DNA of 64,000 nt from Massilia sp. KIM (lineage in GTDB: Bacteria; Pseudomonadota; Gammaproteobacteria; Burkholderiales; Burkholderiaceae_D), in assembly GCF_002007115.1 (NCBI RefSeq), contig NZ_MVAD01000001.1, forward strand, positions 1,984,001-2,048,000. Direction: 5' to 3'. Under the pieces are notes generated by a model. The model ran no database searches and was not told where the DNA came from. It saw nothing but the letters and a program-made list of their open reading frames with translations. Positions 1 to 9,063 of this stretch are shown piece by piece. Each line of letters begins with the position of its first letter. Within the stretch, counting starts at the first letter, position 1. The position numbers were made by a program, and so were the translations under genes.

Positions 1-197
1 CGCGCGATCTGGGAAACCTGCCACGGAGTCAGTTTGGCGTAGATGTCCTTGGTCAGTTGTTGGCTCTTTTTGGCCAGGCGGTCGATCTCTTCGGAGATGT
101 CGACGGCGGAGTCGTCCTGCACGAACCGCAGCTCTTCAATTTTGGAATCCAGCTCGGCGATCGGCTGCTCAAAACTGAGGAAAGTTGTTTTAGTCAT
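1..197 (-). CDS. accA: Acetyl-CoA carboxylase carboxyltransferase subunit alpha, N-terminal part
   Basis: The gene enters from the left edge; only the first 65 codons are inside the window. AccA pairs with AccD to transfer the carboxyl group from carboxybiotin to acetyl-CoA, giving malonyl-CoA for fatty-acid synthesis in the cytoplasm. The visible N-terminus ([20 protein letters not shown], then a charged helix with [19 protein letters not shown] and [11 protein letters not shown]) is the usual AccA start. The ATG at 197 has a strong GGAGGT ribosome site a few bases upstream. It follows the glycosylase gene on the same strand with a gap of about 90 bases. The rest of the protein cannot be assessed. 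Confidence 0.93.
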   Translation of the reverse strand, partial: MTKTTFLSFEQPIAELDSKIEELRFVQDDSAVDISEEIDRLAKKSQQLTKDIYAKLTPWQVSQIA

Positions 198-286
198 TGT
201 ACCTCCGGGTTGTTTCGTGGCCGCAGCGTTTCCGTGCGCGCGGCGAATCGGGCGCTATTTTACCGTAACGGGCGCTGCGGCGACTA

Positions 287-1003
287 TCAGTTGGCCGCCG
301 AGGCCGGGTCGAGACTACGCCATAAGTACCAAGTGGCCACCGTACGCCAGGGTTCCCAGTTGGCCGCCACCTCGCGCGCATCGCTGCGCGAAACAGGTTC
401 ACCGGAGAAATAATTCTGGCTGATACCCTGGATCAGGCCGGGGTCGTCGAGGGGCAGGACGTTCGGCCGGAGCAGATTAAATATCAAAAACATCTCCGCT
501 GTCCAGCGGGTAATGCCGCGAATCTGCACCAGCTCTGCGATGACGGCCTCGTCTTCCATCTGCGACCACAGGTCGGCGTGGACCCGTTTGGCCTTGAAAT
601 GGTCGGCCAGGTCGAGGATGTATTCAGTCTTGCGCTTGGACAGGCCGCAGCCGGCCAGCTGGACGGCGCCAACCTTGATCACCTGGCTGGGCGCGAGCTT
701 GGGGCACAGGGCCAGCAGCTTGCCCCAGGCCAGGTCGGCCGCCTTCGGGCTCACCTGCTGGCCCACGATCGAGCGCGCCAGGGTGGTGAAGGGATCGGGA
801 TGGCCACGCAGGTGCAGGTCGCCGAACTGGGGGATGAGCTTGTTCATGATGCGGTCGCGCTGCATCAGTTCGAGCTTGGCCTCGGCCCAGTAGGCGGGCA
901 CGGACAACACGCCGGGCGCGGCCGCCTCGGCGCCGCCCGCGGGAGCCGCCGATGCCGGGGCGTCCGGCACGGCGCCGGCCGTCTTGTCCTTGTTCGCTGC
1001 CAT
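287..1003 (-). CDS. DNA-3-methyladenine glycosylase, HhH-GPD (AlkA-like) family
   Basis: A 238-residue base-excision repair glycosylase expected to cut alkylated purines such as 3-methyladenine from DNA. After an alanine-rich N-terminal tail of about 30 residues, the HhH-GPD core is visible: a helix-hairpin-helix around LVQIRGITRWTAEMFLIF, followed by LPLDDPGL, which carries the catalytic Asp of the family. The ATG overlaps the cysS stop codon by one base (TAATG), so it is probably translated by re-initiation after cysS. The order cysS-glycosylase-accA points to a co-transcribed group. The exact substrate range (AlkA versus MagIII type) cannot be read from sequence alone. Confidence 0.9.
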   Translation of the reverse strand: MAANKDKTAGAVPDAPASAAPAGGAEAAAPGVLSVPAYWAEAKLELMQRDRIMNKLIPQFGDLHLRGHPDPFTTLARSIVGQQVSPKAADLAWGKLLALCPKLAPSQVIKVGAVQLAGCGLSKRKTEYILDLADHFKAKRVHADLWSQMEDEAVIAELVQIRGITRWTAEMFLIFNLLRPNVLPLDDPGLIQGISQNYFSGEPVSRSDAREVAANWEPWRTVATWYLWRSLDPASAAN

Positions 1004-2397
1004 TACGCGCGGCGCCAGCTCGTGCCGTCCGGCTTGTCTTCCAGGACGATCCCGGCAGCCGTCAGTTCGGCACGGATCTTGTCCGCTTCGGCGAAGTCGC
1101 GCGCCTTCTTGGCGGCGGCGCGGCGGGCGATGGCGTCCAGGATGGCCTCCTCCGACAGCCCGCCCTCCTGCTGGCCGCCCGACTGCAGGAACTGCTGGGG
1201 CGAACGCTCCAGCAGGCCCAGCACGCCGGCCAGGGCCTTGAGCTGGCGCGCAGCGGCCACCGATTTGGTGCGGTTGACTTCGCCCGCCAGGTCGAACAGC
1301 TCGGCCACGGCCAGCGGGGTATTGAAGTCGTCGTCCATGGCCTCGCGGAAGCGCCGGGCGCGGGTCTCGTCCCAGTCCACGGCCGGGGTGTCCGCGCCCA
1401 GCTCGACGTCGGCCAGGGCCGTGTACAGGCGGGTCAGCGCGCCCTTGGCGTCGTCGATGTGGACGTCGGAATAGTTGAGCGGGCTGCGGTAGTGGGCGCG
1501 CAGGATGAAGAAGCGCACCACTTCGGCGTCGTACTTCTTGAGCACGTCGCGGATGGTGAAGAAGTTGCCCAGGGACTTGGACATCTTTTCGTTATCCACG
1601 CGCACGAAGCCGTTATGGATCCAGTAGTTGACCATCGGGCCGCCGAAGGCGCCCTCGGATTGCGCGATCTCGTTCTCGTGGTGGGGGAACTGCAGGTCGG
1701 CGCCGCCGCCGTGGATGTCGAAATGTTCGCCCAGGGTGGCGCAGGACATGGCCGAGCACTCGATGTGCCAGCCCGGACGGCCCTGGCCCCACTTCGAGTC
1801 CCACTTGGCTTCCGCCGGTTCGCTGTCCTTGGCGGCCTTCCAGAGCACGAAGTCGAGCGGGTCGCGCTTGGTGCTGTTGACGTCGACGCGCTCGCCGGCG
1901 CGCAGGTCGTCGAGCGACTTGCCCGACAGCTTGCCATAGCCTTCGAAGCCGCGCACGGCGTAGTTGACGTCGCCGTCCTCGCTGCGGTAGGCCAGGCCCT
2001 TCTGTTCGAGCTTCTCGATGATGGACAGCATCTGCGGCACGTACTGGGTGGCGTGCGGCACCACGCTCGGGGGCAGGATGCCCAGGGCGGCGGTGTCCTC
2101 GTCCATGTATTTTTCGAAGCGCGACACCAGCGATCCGATGGTTTCGCCATTCTCGACGGCGCGCTTGATGATCTTGTCGTCGATGTCCGTCACGTTGCGG
2201 ACATAGGTGACCTCGTAACCCGAGGCGCGCAGCCAGCGGTAAATGACGTCGAAGGCCATCATCATCCGCGCGTGCCCGACGTGGCAGTAATCGTAGACCG
2301 TCATCCCGCACACATACATGCCGACCTTGCCGGAGACCTTGGGTACGAACACCTGCTTGTCACGCGCGAGCGTGTTGTAAATCTTGAGTTGGCTCAT
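1003..2397 (-). CDS. cysS: Cysteinyl-tRNA synthetase
   Basis: A class I aminoacyl-tRNA synthetase of 464 residues, the normal length for CysRS, charging tRNA-Cys with cysteine in the cytoplasm. The HIGH-type motif is HVGH at residues 39-42, the first zinc ligand is the Cys at about residue 30 (YVCGMTVYD), another lies in the WHIECSAMS segment, and the KMSKS loop is present as EKMSKSLGN near residue 270. The open frame continues far upstream, but [10 protein letters not shown] is the natural start; the longer frame is an antisense shadow of the cyclophilin gene. It is divergent from ppiA and its stop overlaps the glycosylase start. Confidence 0.97.
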   Translation of the reverse strand: MSQLKIYNTLARDKQVFVPKVSGKVGMYVCGMTVYDYCHVGHARMMMAFDVIYRWLRASGYEVTYVRNVTDIDDKIIKRAVENGETIGSLVSRFEKYMDEDTAALGILPPSVVPHATQYVPQMLSIIEKLEQKGLAYRSEDGDVNYAVRGFEGYGKLSGKSLDDLRAGERVDVNSTKRDPLDFVLWKAAKDSEPAEAKWDSKWGQGRPGWHIECSAMSCATLGEHFDIHGGGADLQFPHHENEIAQSEGAFGGPMVNYWIHNGFVRVDNEKMSKSLGNFFTIRDVLKKYDAEVVRFFILRAHYRSPLNYSDVHIDDAKGALTRLYTALADVELGADTPAVDWDETRARRFREAMDDDFNTPLAVAELFDLAGEVNRTKSVAAARQLKALAGVLGLLERSPQQFLQSGGQQEGGLSEEAILDAIARRAAAKKARDFAEADKIRAELTAAGIVLEDKPDGTSWRRA

Positions 2398-2649
2398 CGA
2401 ATATCGTTTCGGAGAGGAAGACGAGCCGGCAATGCCGGGGCCGGGCGTGGGCGCCATGAAAGGCGCACGCCGGGCGGGGCCTGCGTCGGGTTCGTCTTGA
2501 TCCTCGGTGTTGTTCTTATTTGATAGAATGGGACGTTCTGCGCAAAGTATAGCATTGATAAAATCCTGTCTGGCCGCATATGGCCCAGCTTTTATTTTTC
2601 GGGAAAACCCTTGACAGTACCTTGCGCCATGTCCACCAGAGGAAGCCAG
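2398..2649. promoter_or_regulatory. Divergent intergenic region between cysS and the periplasmic cyclophilin
   Basis: About 250 bases with no credible gene, more AT-rich than its flanks. On the minus strand a TATACT hexamer (2546-2551) could be the cysS -10 element, which would give a leader of roughly 140 bases; no good -35 is visible. On the plus side an AGAGGAAG ribosome site directly precedes the cyclophilin ATG. A short open frame on the minus strand here lacks a ribosome site and is not called. Confidence 0.35.
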
Positions 2650-3288
2650 ATGCCCATCACCGCACCGTCCCGCCGTTCCGTCCTCGTTCGCCTCGCCGCC
2701 GCCGCTTGCGGCCTGCTCCTGTCCGGGGCCGTGCTGGCCGCCGACAATCCCCAGGTCTCGATCAAGACCAGCATGGGCGAGATCGTGGTCGAACTGGACC
2801 AGGAAAAGGCGCCCAAGACGGTCGCGAATTTCATGGCTTACGTGAAATCGGGTTTTTACAAGGGCACTATCTTCCACCGCGTGATCGACGGCTTCATGAT
2901 CCAGGCCGGCGGCATGAACGAGAAATTTGAAGGCCGCAAGACCCGCAAGCCGGTGCAGAACGAATCGAACAACGGGCTGTCGAACCAGCCGTACACCATC
3001 TCCATGGCGCGCGAAAACCATCCCGATACCGCCACCTCGCAATTCTTCATCAACGTCGCCGACAATTCGGGCATCGATTACCCCAACGTGAACGGCAGCG
3101 GCTATACGGTATTCGGCAAGGTCGTGAAGGGCCAGGAAGTGGTGGACAAGATCAAGGCCGTGGTCGTGGACGACGTGCGCGGCATGGAAAACGTGCCGGT
3201 CACGCCGATCTTCATTAAGTCCGCTACCCAACTAAAAGGCGACAAGCTTGTAAAATACGCGCCACAACCGGAAGCGTCTCAACAATAA
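2650..3288 (+). CDS. ppiA: Periplasmic peptidyl-prolyl cis-trans isomerase, cyclophilin type
   Basis: A 212-residue cyclophilin that catalyses proline isomerisation of exported proteins. The N-terminus has twin Arg, a hydrophobic stretch ([19 protein letters not shown]) and an ALA-like cleavage site before AADNPQ, i.e. a Sec signal peptide, which marks this as the periplasmic copy. The catalytic domain has [14 protein letters not shown] and [10 protein letters not shown], the family's conserved active-site strands. The start at 2650 is chosen because AGAGGAAG lies just upstream and the signal peptide then has normal length; in-frame alternatives exist at 2611 (TTG) and 2629. It is followed 20 bases later by a cytoplasmic paralogue. 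Confidence 0.93.
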   Translation: MPITAPSRRSVLVRLAAAACGLLLSGAVLAADNPQVSIKTSMGEIVVELDQEKAPKTVANFMAYVKSGFYKGTIFHRVIDGFMIQAGGMNEKFEGRKTRKPVQNESNNGLSNQPYTISMARENHPDTATSQFFINVADNSGIDYPNVNGSGYTVFGKVVKGQEVVDKIKAVVVDDVRGMENVPVTPIFIKSATQLKGDKLVKYAPQPEASQQ

Positions 3289-3308
3289 CCAACTGAACAG
3301 GACACACC

Positions 3309-3800
3309 ATGACCACCGTACTCATGACCACCAACAAGGGCAACATCACCATCGAACTGGACGCCGAGAAAGCGCCCAAGACCGTTGCCAACTTCGTGGA
3401 CTACATCAACAAGGGTCACTTCAGCAACACCATCTTCCACCGCGTCATCAAGGACTTCATGATCCAGGGCGGCGGTTTCGAGCCGGGCATGAAGCAGAAA
3501 GCCACCGACGCCACCGTCGAGAACGAAGCCAAGAACGGCCTGAAGAACGACAAGTACACGATCGCCATGGCCCGCACCTCGGCCCCGCACTCGGCCTCGG
3601 CCCAGTTCTTCATCAACACCAAGGACAACGCCTTCCTGAACTACCCGGGCCAGGACGGCTGGGGCTATGCCGTGTTCGGCAAGGTGACCTCGGGCCAGGA
3701 AGTCGTGGACGAGATCAACAACGTCAAGACCACCCGCAGCGGCATGCACTCGGACGTGCCGGTCGACCCGGTCGTCATCGAGAAAGTCGAGATCGTCTGA
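3309..3800 (+). CDS. ppiB: Cytoplasmic peptidyl-prolyl cis-trans isomerase B
   Basis: A 163-residue cyclophilin without signal peptide, the normal length of PpiB, acting on proline peptide bonds during folding in the cytoplasm. Conserved segments are NTIFHRVIKDFMIQGGGF, the SASAQFFINT strand and the AVFGKV turn. It is clearly a paralogue of the upstream exported cyclophilin, and the two read as a tandem duplication with divergent localisation. The gene lies in a plus-strand run ending in lpxH, with 49 bases between ppiB and lpxH. Confidence 0.96.
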   Translation: MTTVLMTTNKGNITIELDAEKAPKTVANFVDYINKGHFSNTIFHRVIKDFMIQGGGFEPGMKQKATDATVENEAKNGLKNDKYTIAMARTSAPHSASAQFFINTKDNAFLNYPGQDGWGYAVFGKVTSGQEVVDEINNVKTTRSGMHSDVPVDPVVIEKVEIV

Positions 3801-3849
3801 TGACGCCAGCGTCGAGTCTGCGCTGGCACCAGCTGCACCTGTCGATCCG

Positions 3850-4593
3850 ATGACGATGCCCGCGCCCTTGGCGCTCTTCATTTCCGATCTGCACCTGCAG
3901 GGATCGCACCCGCGCACGGCCGAAGCCTTCTTCCGCTTCCTGGCCGAGCGCGCCGTGCATGCCGAGCGGCTCTACCTGCTCGGCGACATCTTCGAATACT
4001 GGGCCGGCGACGACGACCTGGCCGAGCCCTTCCACCAGCGCGTGATCGCGGCCATCCGCGCCGTCGCCGATGCCGGCGTGGCCGTGTACTGGCTGGCGGG
4101 CAATCGCGACTTCCTGGTCGGGCCGGGCTTCGCCGAAGCCGCCGGCTTGCGCCTGCTGGAAGAACCCCACCTGATCGAGGCCGGCGGCCGCCGCTACGCC
4201 CTGGTGCATGGCGACGCCCAGTGCACCCGCGACACCAAGTACATGGCCTTCCGCACCCAGGTGCGCGATCCGGCCTGGCAGCGCCAGTTCCTGGCCATGC
4301 CGCTGGCCCAGCGCAAGGCCATCATCGCCGGCCTGCGCGAAGGCAGCCGCGAGGCCCAGGCCGGCAAGGCCTACGAGATCATGGACGTCTCGCCGGAGGC
4401 GGTGCAGGCCCTGTTCGACGTTACCGGTGCCGACGCCATCATCCACGGCCACACCCATCGGCCGGCGCTGCACGAGACCGGCGGCAAGCTGCGCTACGTG
4501 CTGCCGGACTGGGAGCTGGACGCCGAACCGCGGCGCGGCGGCTGGCTCGCGCTCGCCCACGACGGCACGATCACCCGCCACGAGGCCCTCTAG
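3850..4593 (+). CDS. lpxH: UDP-2,3-diacylglucosamine diphosphatase
   Basis: A 247-residue calcineurin-like metallophosphoesterase that hydrolyses UDP-2,3-diacylglucosamine to lipid X in lipid A synthesis, at the inner face of the cytoplasmic membrane. Metal-binding motifs appear in order: DLH at 13-15, GDIFEYW at 45-51, GNRD at 84-87, HGD near residue 120 and HGHTHRP near 200. It sits in the ppiB-lpxH order usual in this group. Either ATG at 3850 or the one two codons later could be used. Confidence 0.95.
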   Translation: MTMPAPLALFISDLHLQGSHPRTAEAFFRFLAERAVHAERLYLLGDIFEYWAGDDDLAEPFHQRVIAAIRAVADAGVAVYWLAGNRDFLVGPGFAEAAGLRLLEEPHLIEAGGRRYALVHGDAQCTRDTKYMAFRTQVRDPAWQRQFLAMPLAQRKAIIAGLREGSREAQAGKAYEIMDVSPEAVQALFDVTGADAIIHGHTHRPALHETGGKLRYVLPDWELDAEPRRGGWLALAHDGTITRHEAL

Positions 4594-4597
4594 CCTC

Positions 4598-4927
4598 ATG
4601 CGGCGCCTCTTCCTCGTCTTCCTGATCCTGCTCTTCCCCCTGAACCTGGTGGCGCTCGCGAGCTCCGCCAGCGCGGCGCACGGCGTCGCCCTGGAGGCGG
4701 CCGGGCAACCGGCGCTCGCGGACCTCGGCGCGGCCGACTTCGACTGCGACCAGCGCTGCGAGCTCGATCCCGACGAGCCGCCTTCCACGGGCGACCTCTA
4801 CGATTCCGCGCACGAGCCGCGCCAGTCCGGCGTCCGTTTCCAGCCGACCTGGGCCGCGCCCTCCTACCTGCGCCCGCTGCGGGCCAATCCCGCCTTCCCG
4901 CCCATCAAGCCCCCGCCCGCCCGCTAG
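4598..4927 (+). CDS. Small exported hypothetical protein
   Basis: A 109-residue protein of unknown function, starting four bases after the lpxH stop. It begins with a clear signal peptide: two Arg, then a hydrophobic run [18 protein letters not shown]. The mature part has only two cysteines (in [15 protein letters not shown]), an acidic patch, and a proline-rich C-terminus (PPIKPPPAR). The N-terminus resembles the leader of the small CzcI-type metal-resistance periplasmic proteins, but the remainder does not obviously match and no efflux genes are near, so no function is assigned. It is probably co-transcribed with lpxH. Confidence 0.65.
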   Translation: MRRLFLVFLILLFPLNLVALASSASAAHGVALEAAGQPALADLGAADFDCDQRCELDPDEPPSTGDLYDSAHEPRQSGVRFQPTWAAPSYLRPLRANPAFPPIKPPPAR

Positions 4928-5043
4928 GACGCCGCGCCCTTCCGGTCCCGCCCTGCCCGTCCCATGCGGACGCGCCGCGCCGGTCCTGGAGGCATCCGCC
5001 CGCATCGCCGGGCTCCCTGTTCTTACACGTACGAGGTTTTACA

Positions 5044-6612
5044 ATGGAATGGCTGTTCGACCCCACCATCTGGGTGGGTCTGTTTACATTGGTGCTGCTG
5101 GAAATCGTCCTCGGCATCGACAATCTGATTTTCATCGCCATCCTGGCCGACAAGCTGCCGCCGCACCAGCGCGACAAGGCGCGCCTGATCGGCCTGTCGC
5201 TGGCGATGGGGATGCGCCTGGGCCTCCTGACCATCGTGTCCTGGCTGGTGACCCTGACCACGCCGCTGTTCACGCTCGGCTCACTGAGTTTCTCCGGACG
5301 CGACCTGATCTTGCTGGTCGGCGGCCTGTTCCTGCTGTTCAAGGCCACGATGGAATTGCACGAGCGCCTGGAAGGCGTGGTGCACGCTCCCAGCAATTCG
5401 CGGGCCTACGCCGGCTTCGGCGCCGTGGTGGCCCAGATCGTGGTGCTGGACGCCGTGTTCTCGCTCGACGCGGTGATCACGGCGGTCGGCATGGTGGACG
5501 AACTGGGCGTCATGATGGCGGCCGTCGTCATCTCGATCGGCGTCATGATCCTGGCGTCCAAGCCGCTGACCCGCTTCGTCAACGCCCACCCGACCGTGGT
5601 GGTCCTGTGCCTGAGCTTCCTGCTCATGATCGGCCTGAGCCTGGTCGCCGAAGGCCTGGGCTTCCACATCCCCAAGGGCTACCTGTACGCGGCGATCGGC
5701 TTCTCGATCATGATCGAAACCCTGAACCAGTTCGCGCGCCGTAATTTCCTGAAGAACCAGGCGCGCACACCCCTGCGCGAGCGCACGGCCGACGCCGTGC
5801 TGCGCCTGCTGGGCAGGGAGGGCCGCAGCGCCGCCGCACCCGAGGGCGAGGATGCGCCCTCGCCACAGCGCGAGGCCTTCGCCGCCGAGGAGCGCAACAT
5901 GGTCAGCGGCGTGCTGACCCTGGCGGACCGCTCGATCCGCTCGATCATGACCCCGCGCGCCGACATGTCCTGGGTGAACCTGAACGACGCGCCCGACGCC
6001 ATCCTGCGCCAGTTGCAGGAGTCGCCCCATGGCCAGATGCCGGTCTGCCGCGGGCAGGTCGACGAGCTGCTCGGCGTGGCGCGCACCAAGGACCTGATCG
6101 CCGGCCTGATGCTGCACGGCCGGATCGACGACCAGGGCCGCGACGGCCCCCTGCGCCAGCCCATCGTGCTGCCCGAGGCGGCCGGGGTGCTGAAGGCCAT
6201 CGAGACCCTCAAGCGCGCCCGCGGCCAGCTGGTGCTGGTCACCGACGAATACGGCGGCGTCCAAGGCCTGCTGACGCCGATCGACGTACTGGAAGCGATC
6301 GCCGGCGAATTCCCGGACGAGGACGAGCAGCCGGCCGTGCAGCGCCTCGCGCCCGGATTGTGGGAAGCCGACGGCGCGGCGGACCTGCACCAGCTCGAGC
6401 AGTTGCTGGAAACCGACAGCCTGGTCGGCGAGGACGACGAGTACAGCTCGCTGGCCGGCTTCCTGCTGGCCCAGTTCGAGAGCATGCCCGCGCGCGGCCA
6501 GGCGCTGGAGCGTGACGGCTGGCGCTTCGAGATCGCCGCCGCCGACGACCGGCGCATCGCGCGCGTGCTGATCCGACGCATCGACGCTGAAAAGGCCGAG
6601 ACGGGCGCCTGA
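5044..6612 (+). CDS. TerC-family membrane protein with CBS pair and CorC/HlyC domain
   Basis: A 522-residue inner-membrane protein in three parts. Residues 1-235 form a TerC-type multi-span domain, with acidic residues inside the membrane segments ([14 protein letters not shown] and [15 protein letters not shown]) that are the family's presumed metal-binding sites. Residues of about 285-425 hold a CBS domain pair ([12 protein letters not shown] and a second repeat ending in [17 protein letters not shown]). The last 90 residues are a transporter-associated CorC/HlyC domain. The architecture is that of E. coli YegH/YoaE-like proteins, whose substrate is unsettled; metal ion handling is the usual inference. 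A hairpin follows the stop. Confidence 0.92.
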   Translation: MEWLFDPTIWVGLFTLVLLEIVLGIDNLIFIAILADKLPPHQRDKARLIGLSLAMGMRLGLLTIVSWLVTLTTPLFTLGSLSFSGRDLILLVGGLFLLFKATMELHERLEGVVHAPSNSRAYAGFGAVVAQIVVLDAVFSLDAVITAVGMVDELGVMMAAVVISIGVMILASKPLTRFVNAHPTVVVLCLSFLLMIGLSLVAEGLGFHIPKGYLYAAIGFSIMIETLNQFARRNFLKNQARTPLRERTADAVLRLLGREGRSAAAPEGEDAPSPQREAFAAEERNMVSGVLTLADRSIRSIMTPRADMSWVNLNDAPDAILRQLQESPHGQMPVCRGQVDELLGVARTKDLIAGLMLHGRIDDQGRDGPLRQPIVLPEAAGVLKAIETLKRARGQLVLVTDEYGGVQGLLTPIDVLEAIAGEFPDEDEQPAVQRLAPGLWEADGAADLHQLEQLLETDSLVGEDDEYSSLAGFLLAQFESMPARGQALERDGWRFEIAAADDRRIARVLIRRIDAEKAETGA

Positions 6613-6670
6613 AGCCGGAGTCCGCCCGTGGCCCTGGCTTGGCCGTGAGCACGGCTGAGCATTCGACCCT

Positions 6671-6698
6671 GCCGGGGCATCCGCCCCGGCCTTCCCTC
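6671..6698 (+). terminator. Hairpin after the TerC-CBS gene
   Basis: An 8-bp GC stem (GCCGGGGC / GCCCCGGC) with a four-base ATCC loop lies 58 bases after the TerC-CBS stop. It is followed by a pyrimidine-rich stretch rather than a clean T run, so it is a weak candidate for an intrinsic terminator. Confidence 0.5.
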
Positions 6699-6723
6699 CC
6701 CCTAAAGAGTTGACGTATGCATG

Positions 6724-6751
6724 TTGACAATGACAAGACCACTGTTATACT
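6724..6751 (+). promoter_or_regulatory. Promoter of the GntR-ABC operon
   Basis: TTGACA at 6724-6729 and TATACT at 6746-6751 are separated by 16 bases, a near-consensus sigma-70 promoter in an unusually AT-rich stretch. A loose dyad (TGACA and TGTTA arms) lies in the spacer and could be the operator for the GntR regulator encoded about 85 bases downstream, as autoregulation is usual for YtrA-type repressors. The operator part is inference. Confidence 0.7.
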
Positions 6752-6835
6752 TCACTACAACACCACTTCATCACATCACCAACATGGAGGCAGGGATGGA
6801 AACCACGCTGCGCCGCAAGACCAGGGAGGCCCGCG

Positions 6836-7216
6836 ATGTCAGTCGGCTGGAACGATAACACCCCCATTTACCGCCAGCTCAAGGAGCGGGTGGTCGGCAT
6901 GATGCTCGACGGCGTACTCAAGGCCGGCGACGCCCTGCCCTCGGTGCGCCAGATCGCGGCCGAGTACCAACTCAATCCGATCACCGTATCGAAGGCTTAC
7001 CAGGAACTGGTCGACGAGAACTTAGTGGAAAAGCGAAGGGGAATAGGCATGTACGTCACCGAAGGAGCAAGCGAGAAACTGCTGGCCAGCGAGCGCGAAC
7101 GGTTCATCCGCGAGGACTGGCCGGCCATGGTCGAACGCATCCGCCGCCTGGGCCTGAGCGTCGAGCAGCTGCTGCGCGCCGCCGAGCAGGCGCCGGGAAC
7201 CGGAGGTGCCGCATGA
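6836..7216 (+). CDS. GntR-family transcriptional regulator, YtrA subfamily
   Basis: A 126-residue repressor-type protein with an N-terminal winged helix (PIYRQLKERVVGMMLDGVL, then GDALPSVRQIAAEYQLNPIT as the recognition region) and only a short helical tail. The short length and the direct linkage to an ABC transporter define the YtrA subfamily, which regulates its own operon in response to envelope stress or antibiotics in other bacteria. AGGGAGG precedes the ATG. Its stop overlaps the ATPase start (ATGA). The signal sensed here is unknown. Confidence 0.92.
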   Translation: MSVGWNDNTPIYRQLKERVVGMMLDGVLKAGDALPSVRQIAAEYQLNPITVSKAYQELVDENLVEKRRGIGMYVTEGASEKLLASERERFIREDWPAMVERIRRLGLSVEQLLRAAEQAPGTGGAA

Positions 7217-8082
7217 GCAGCATCATTTCCGCACGGGGTCTCACCAAGCGCTACGGCAAGCGGGTCGCGGTCGACGGCATCGACTTCGACATCCCCGCCG
7301 GGCGCATCGTCGGCCTGATCGGCCCCAACGGTTCCGGCAAGACCACCACCCTCAAGGCGGCCCTGGGCCTGGTGCCCTTCGAAGGCCAACTCTCGGTGCT
7401 GGGCTACGACCCGCGCACCCAGCGCGACGAGCTGATGCGCGAGGTCTGCTTCATCGCCGACGTCGCCATCCTGCCGCGCTGGCTGCGCGTGCAGGACGCG
7501 GTCGACTTCGTGGCCGGCGTGCATCCGCGCTTCGACCGCAGCAAGGCCGAGCGCTACATCGCCAGCACCAAGCTGAAACCGAGCATGAAGGTCAAGGAGA
7601 TGAGCAAGGGCATGATCGTCCAGCTCCACCTGGCCCTGGTGATGGCCATCGACGCCCGCCTGCTGGTGCTGGACGAGCCGACCCTGGGCCTGGACATCAT
7701 GTACCGCAAGCAGTTCTATCAGAACCTGCTGGAAGACTACTTCGACGAGCAGAAGACCATCGTCATCACCACCCACCAGGTGGAGGAAGTGGAGCACATC
7801 CTGACCGACCTGCTGTTCATCCGCGAAGGCAAGATCGTGCTCTCGGCCTCGATGGAGGAAATCGGCGAGCGCTACATGGAAGTGATGGTCCAGCCCGAGA
7901 AAGTCAGCGCCGCCAACGCCCTGCAGCCGCTCGACCAGCGCACCGTGTTCGGCAAATCGGTCATGCTGTTCGACGCCAACCGCACCGGCGTCTCGCGCGA
8001 GCAACTGGCCGCCCTCGGTGAAACCCGCAACCCCAGCGTGGCCGACCTGTTCGTCGCCACCATGAAAGGAACCTACGCATGA
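7213..8082 (+). CDS. ABC transporter ATP-binding protein, YtrB-like
   Basis: A 289-residue nucleotide-binding subunit. Walker A is GPNGSGKT at residues 37-44, Walker B is LLVLDEPTLGLD near residue 155, and the switch His is in TTHQVEEVEH. The signature motif is unusual: MSKGMIVQL replaces the canonical LSGGQ, as seen in several ABC-2 exporters of this type. It overlaps the GntR gene before it and the permease after it by four bases each (ATGA), so the three proteins are almost certainly made together. The substrate is unknown; lipid or peptide export and self-protection are possibilities only. Confidence 0.93.
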   Translation: MSSIISARGLTKRYGKRVAVDGIDFDIPAGRIVGLIGPNGSGKTTTLKAALGLVPFEGQLSVLGYDPRTQRDELMREVCFIADVAILPRWLRVQDAVDFVAGVHPRFDRSKAERYIASTKLKPSMKVKEMSKGMIVQLHLALVMAIDARLLVLDEPTLGLDIMYRKQFYQNLLEDYFDEQKTIVITTHQVEEVEHILTDLLFIREGKIVLSASMEEIGERYMEVMVQPEKVSAANALQPLDQRTVFGKSVMLFDANRTGVSREQLAALGETRNPSVADLFVATMKGTYA

Positions 8083-9059
8083 ACACCCGCGTGAACACGA
8101 TGAAATGGCTGCTCCGGCGCGAGTTCTGGGAGCACAAGGGCGCCTTCTTCTGGGCGCCGGTGGTGATCGGCGCGGCCCTGGTGGCGATGCTGGGCGGCGG
8201 CTTCCTGTACAGCATGGCCGTCACTTCCGGCCTGGACATGCAGGTCGACGGCCACCACGTGGTCGCCGTCAACGGCATCCCGCACACCCTGCGCCACAAG
8301 CTGGCCGACATCGTGGCTTCGAGCTACATGGCGGTCTCGGCGCCGCTGTTCCTGGTGCTGCCGGTGGTGGTCTTCTTCTACTGCCTGGCCGCGCTCTACG
8401 ACGACCGTCGCGACCGCAGCATCCTGTTCTGGAAGTCGCTGCCCCTGTCGGACCAGGAGACCGTGCTGTCCAAGGCCGCCATGGCCCTGCTGGTGGCGCC
8501 ACTGATCACCTTCGCGGTCGGCTGCGCGGCGTCGCTCGCCCTGCTCGCGATCGGCCTGGCCGGCTCCGCGCTTAAGGGCCTGAACCTGGTCGCGCCGGTG
8601 CTGGCGGACGGCAACCTCTACCTGTCGCCGCTTTACCTGCTGGGCTTCCTGCCGCTCTACATCCTGTTCGCCCTGCCGACCGTCGGCTGGCTGATGCTGG
8701 TGTCGAGCTGGGCGCGCTCGAAACCCTTCCTGTGGGCGGTGGGCACGCCGCTGGCCGCGATCGCGGTGCTCAAGTGGGTCGACTTCCTGCTCAGCCGCTT
8801 CGGCGGACTGCGCCTGCCGGCCGACTGGTTCATCGACGAAGTGGTGGCGCGCGGCCTGGGCGGCCTGGTGCCGGCGATCTGGCTGGCCGACATGGACAAC
8901 AGCGTGCTGAGCCAGATGGACCGCGGCCTGGACGGCACCCTGCTGCTGGCGCATTCGTACAGTGCGCTGGCCAGCCCCGGGGTGTGGCTGGGCGCGATCG
9001 CCGGCGTCGCCATGCTGTTCGCCGCCTCCCGCCTGCGCCGCTGGCGCGACGAAGGTTGA
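8079..9059 (+). CDS. ABC-2 type permease subunit
   Basis: A 326-residue integral membrane protein with about six hydrophobic spans, the first at about residues 26-46 (FWAPVVIGAALVAMLGGGFLY), a large external loop after it, and spans around APLFLVLPVVVFFYCLAALY, PLITFAVGCAASLALLAIGL and LLGFLPLYILFALPTVGWLML. It is the membrane partner of the ATPase whose gene overlaps its start. Between the second and third spans the YDDRRDRSILFWKSLP segment is the coupling region typical of ABC-2 exporters. Function beyond transport cannot be assigned. Confidence 0.88.
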   Translation: MNTRVNTMKWLLRREFWEHKGAFFWAPVVIGAALVAMLGGGFLYSMAVTSGLDMQVDGHHVVAVNGIPHTLRHKLADIVASSYMAVSAPLFLVLPVVVFFYCLAALYDDRRDRSILFWKSLPLSDQETVLSKAAMALLVAPLITFAVGCAASLALLAIGLAGSALKGLNLVAPVLADGNLYLSPLYLLGFLPLYILFALPTVGWLMLVSSWARSKPFLWAVGTPLAAIAVLKWVDFLLSRFGGLRLPADWFIDEVVARGLGGLVPAIWLADMDNSVLSQMDRGLDGTLLLAHSYSALASPGVWLGAIAGVAMLFAASRLRRWRDEG

Positions 9060-9063
9060 TGCG

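Noticed and set aside
2398..3231. N-terminal extension of cysS through the cyclophilin gene
   Set aside because: The frame is open only because of antisense codon bias; CysRS homology and the natural start are at 2397.
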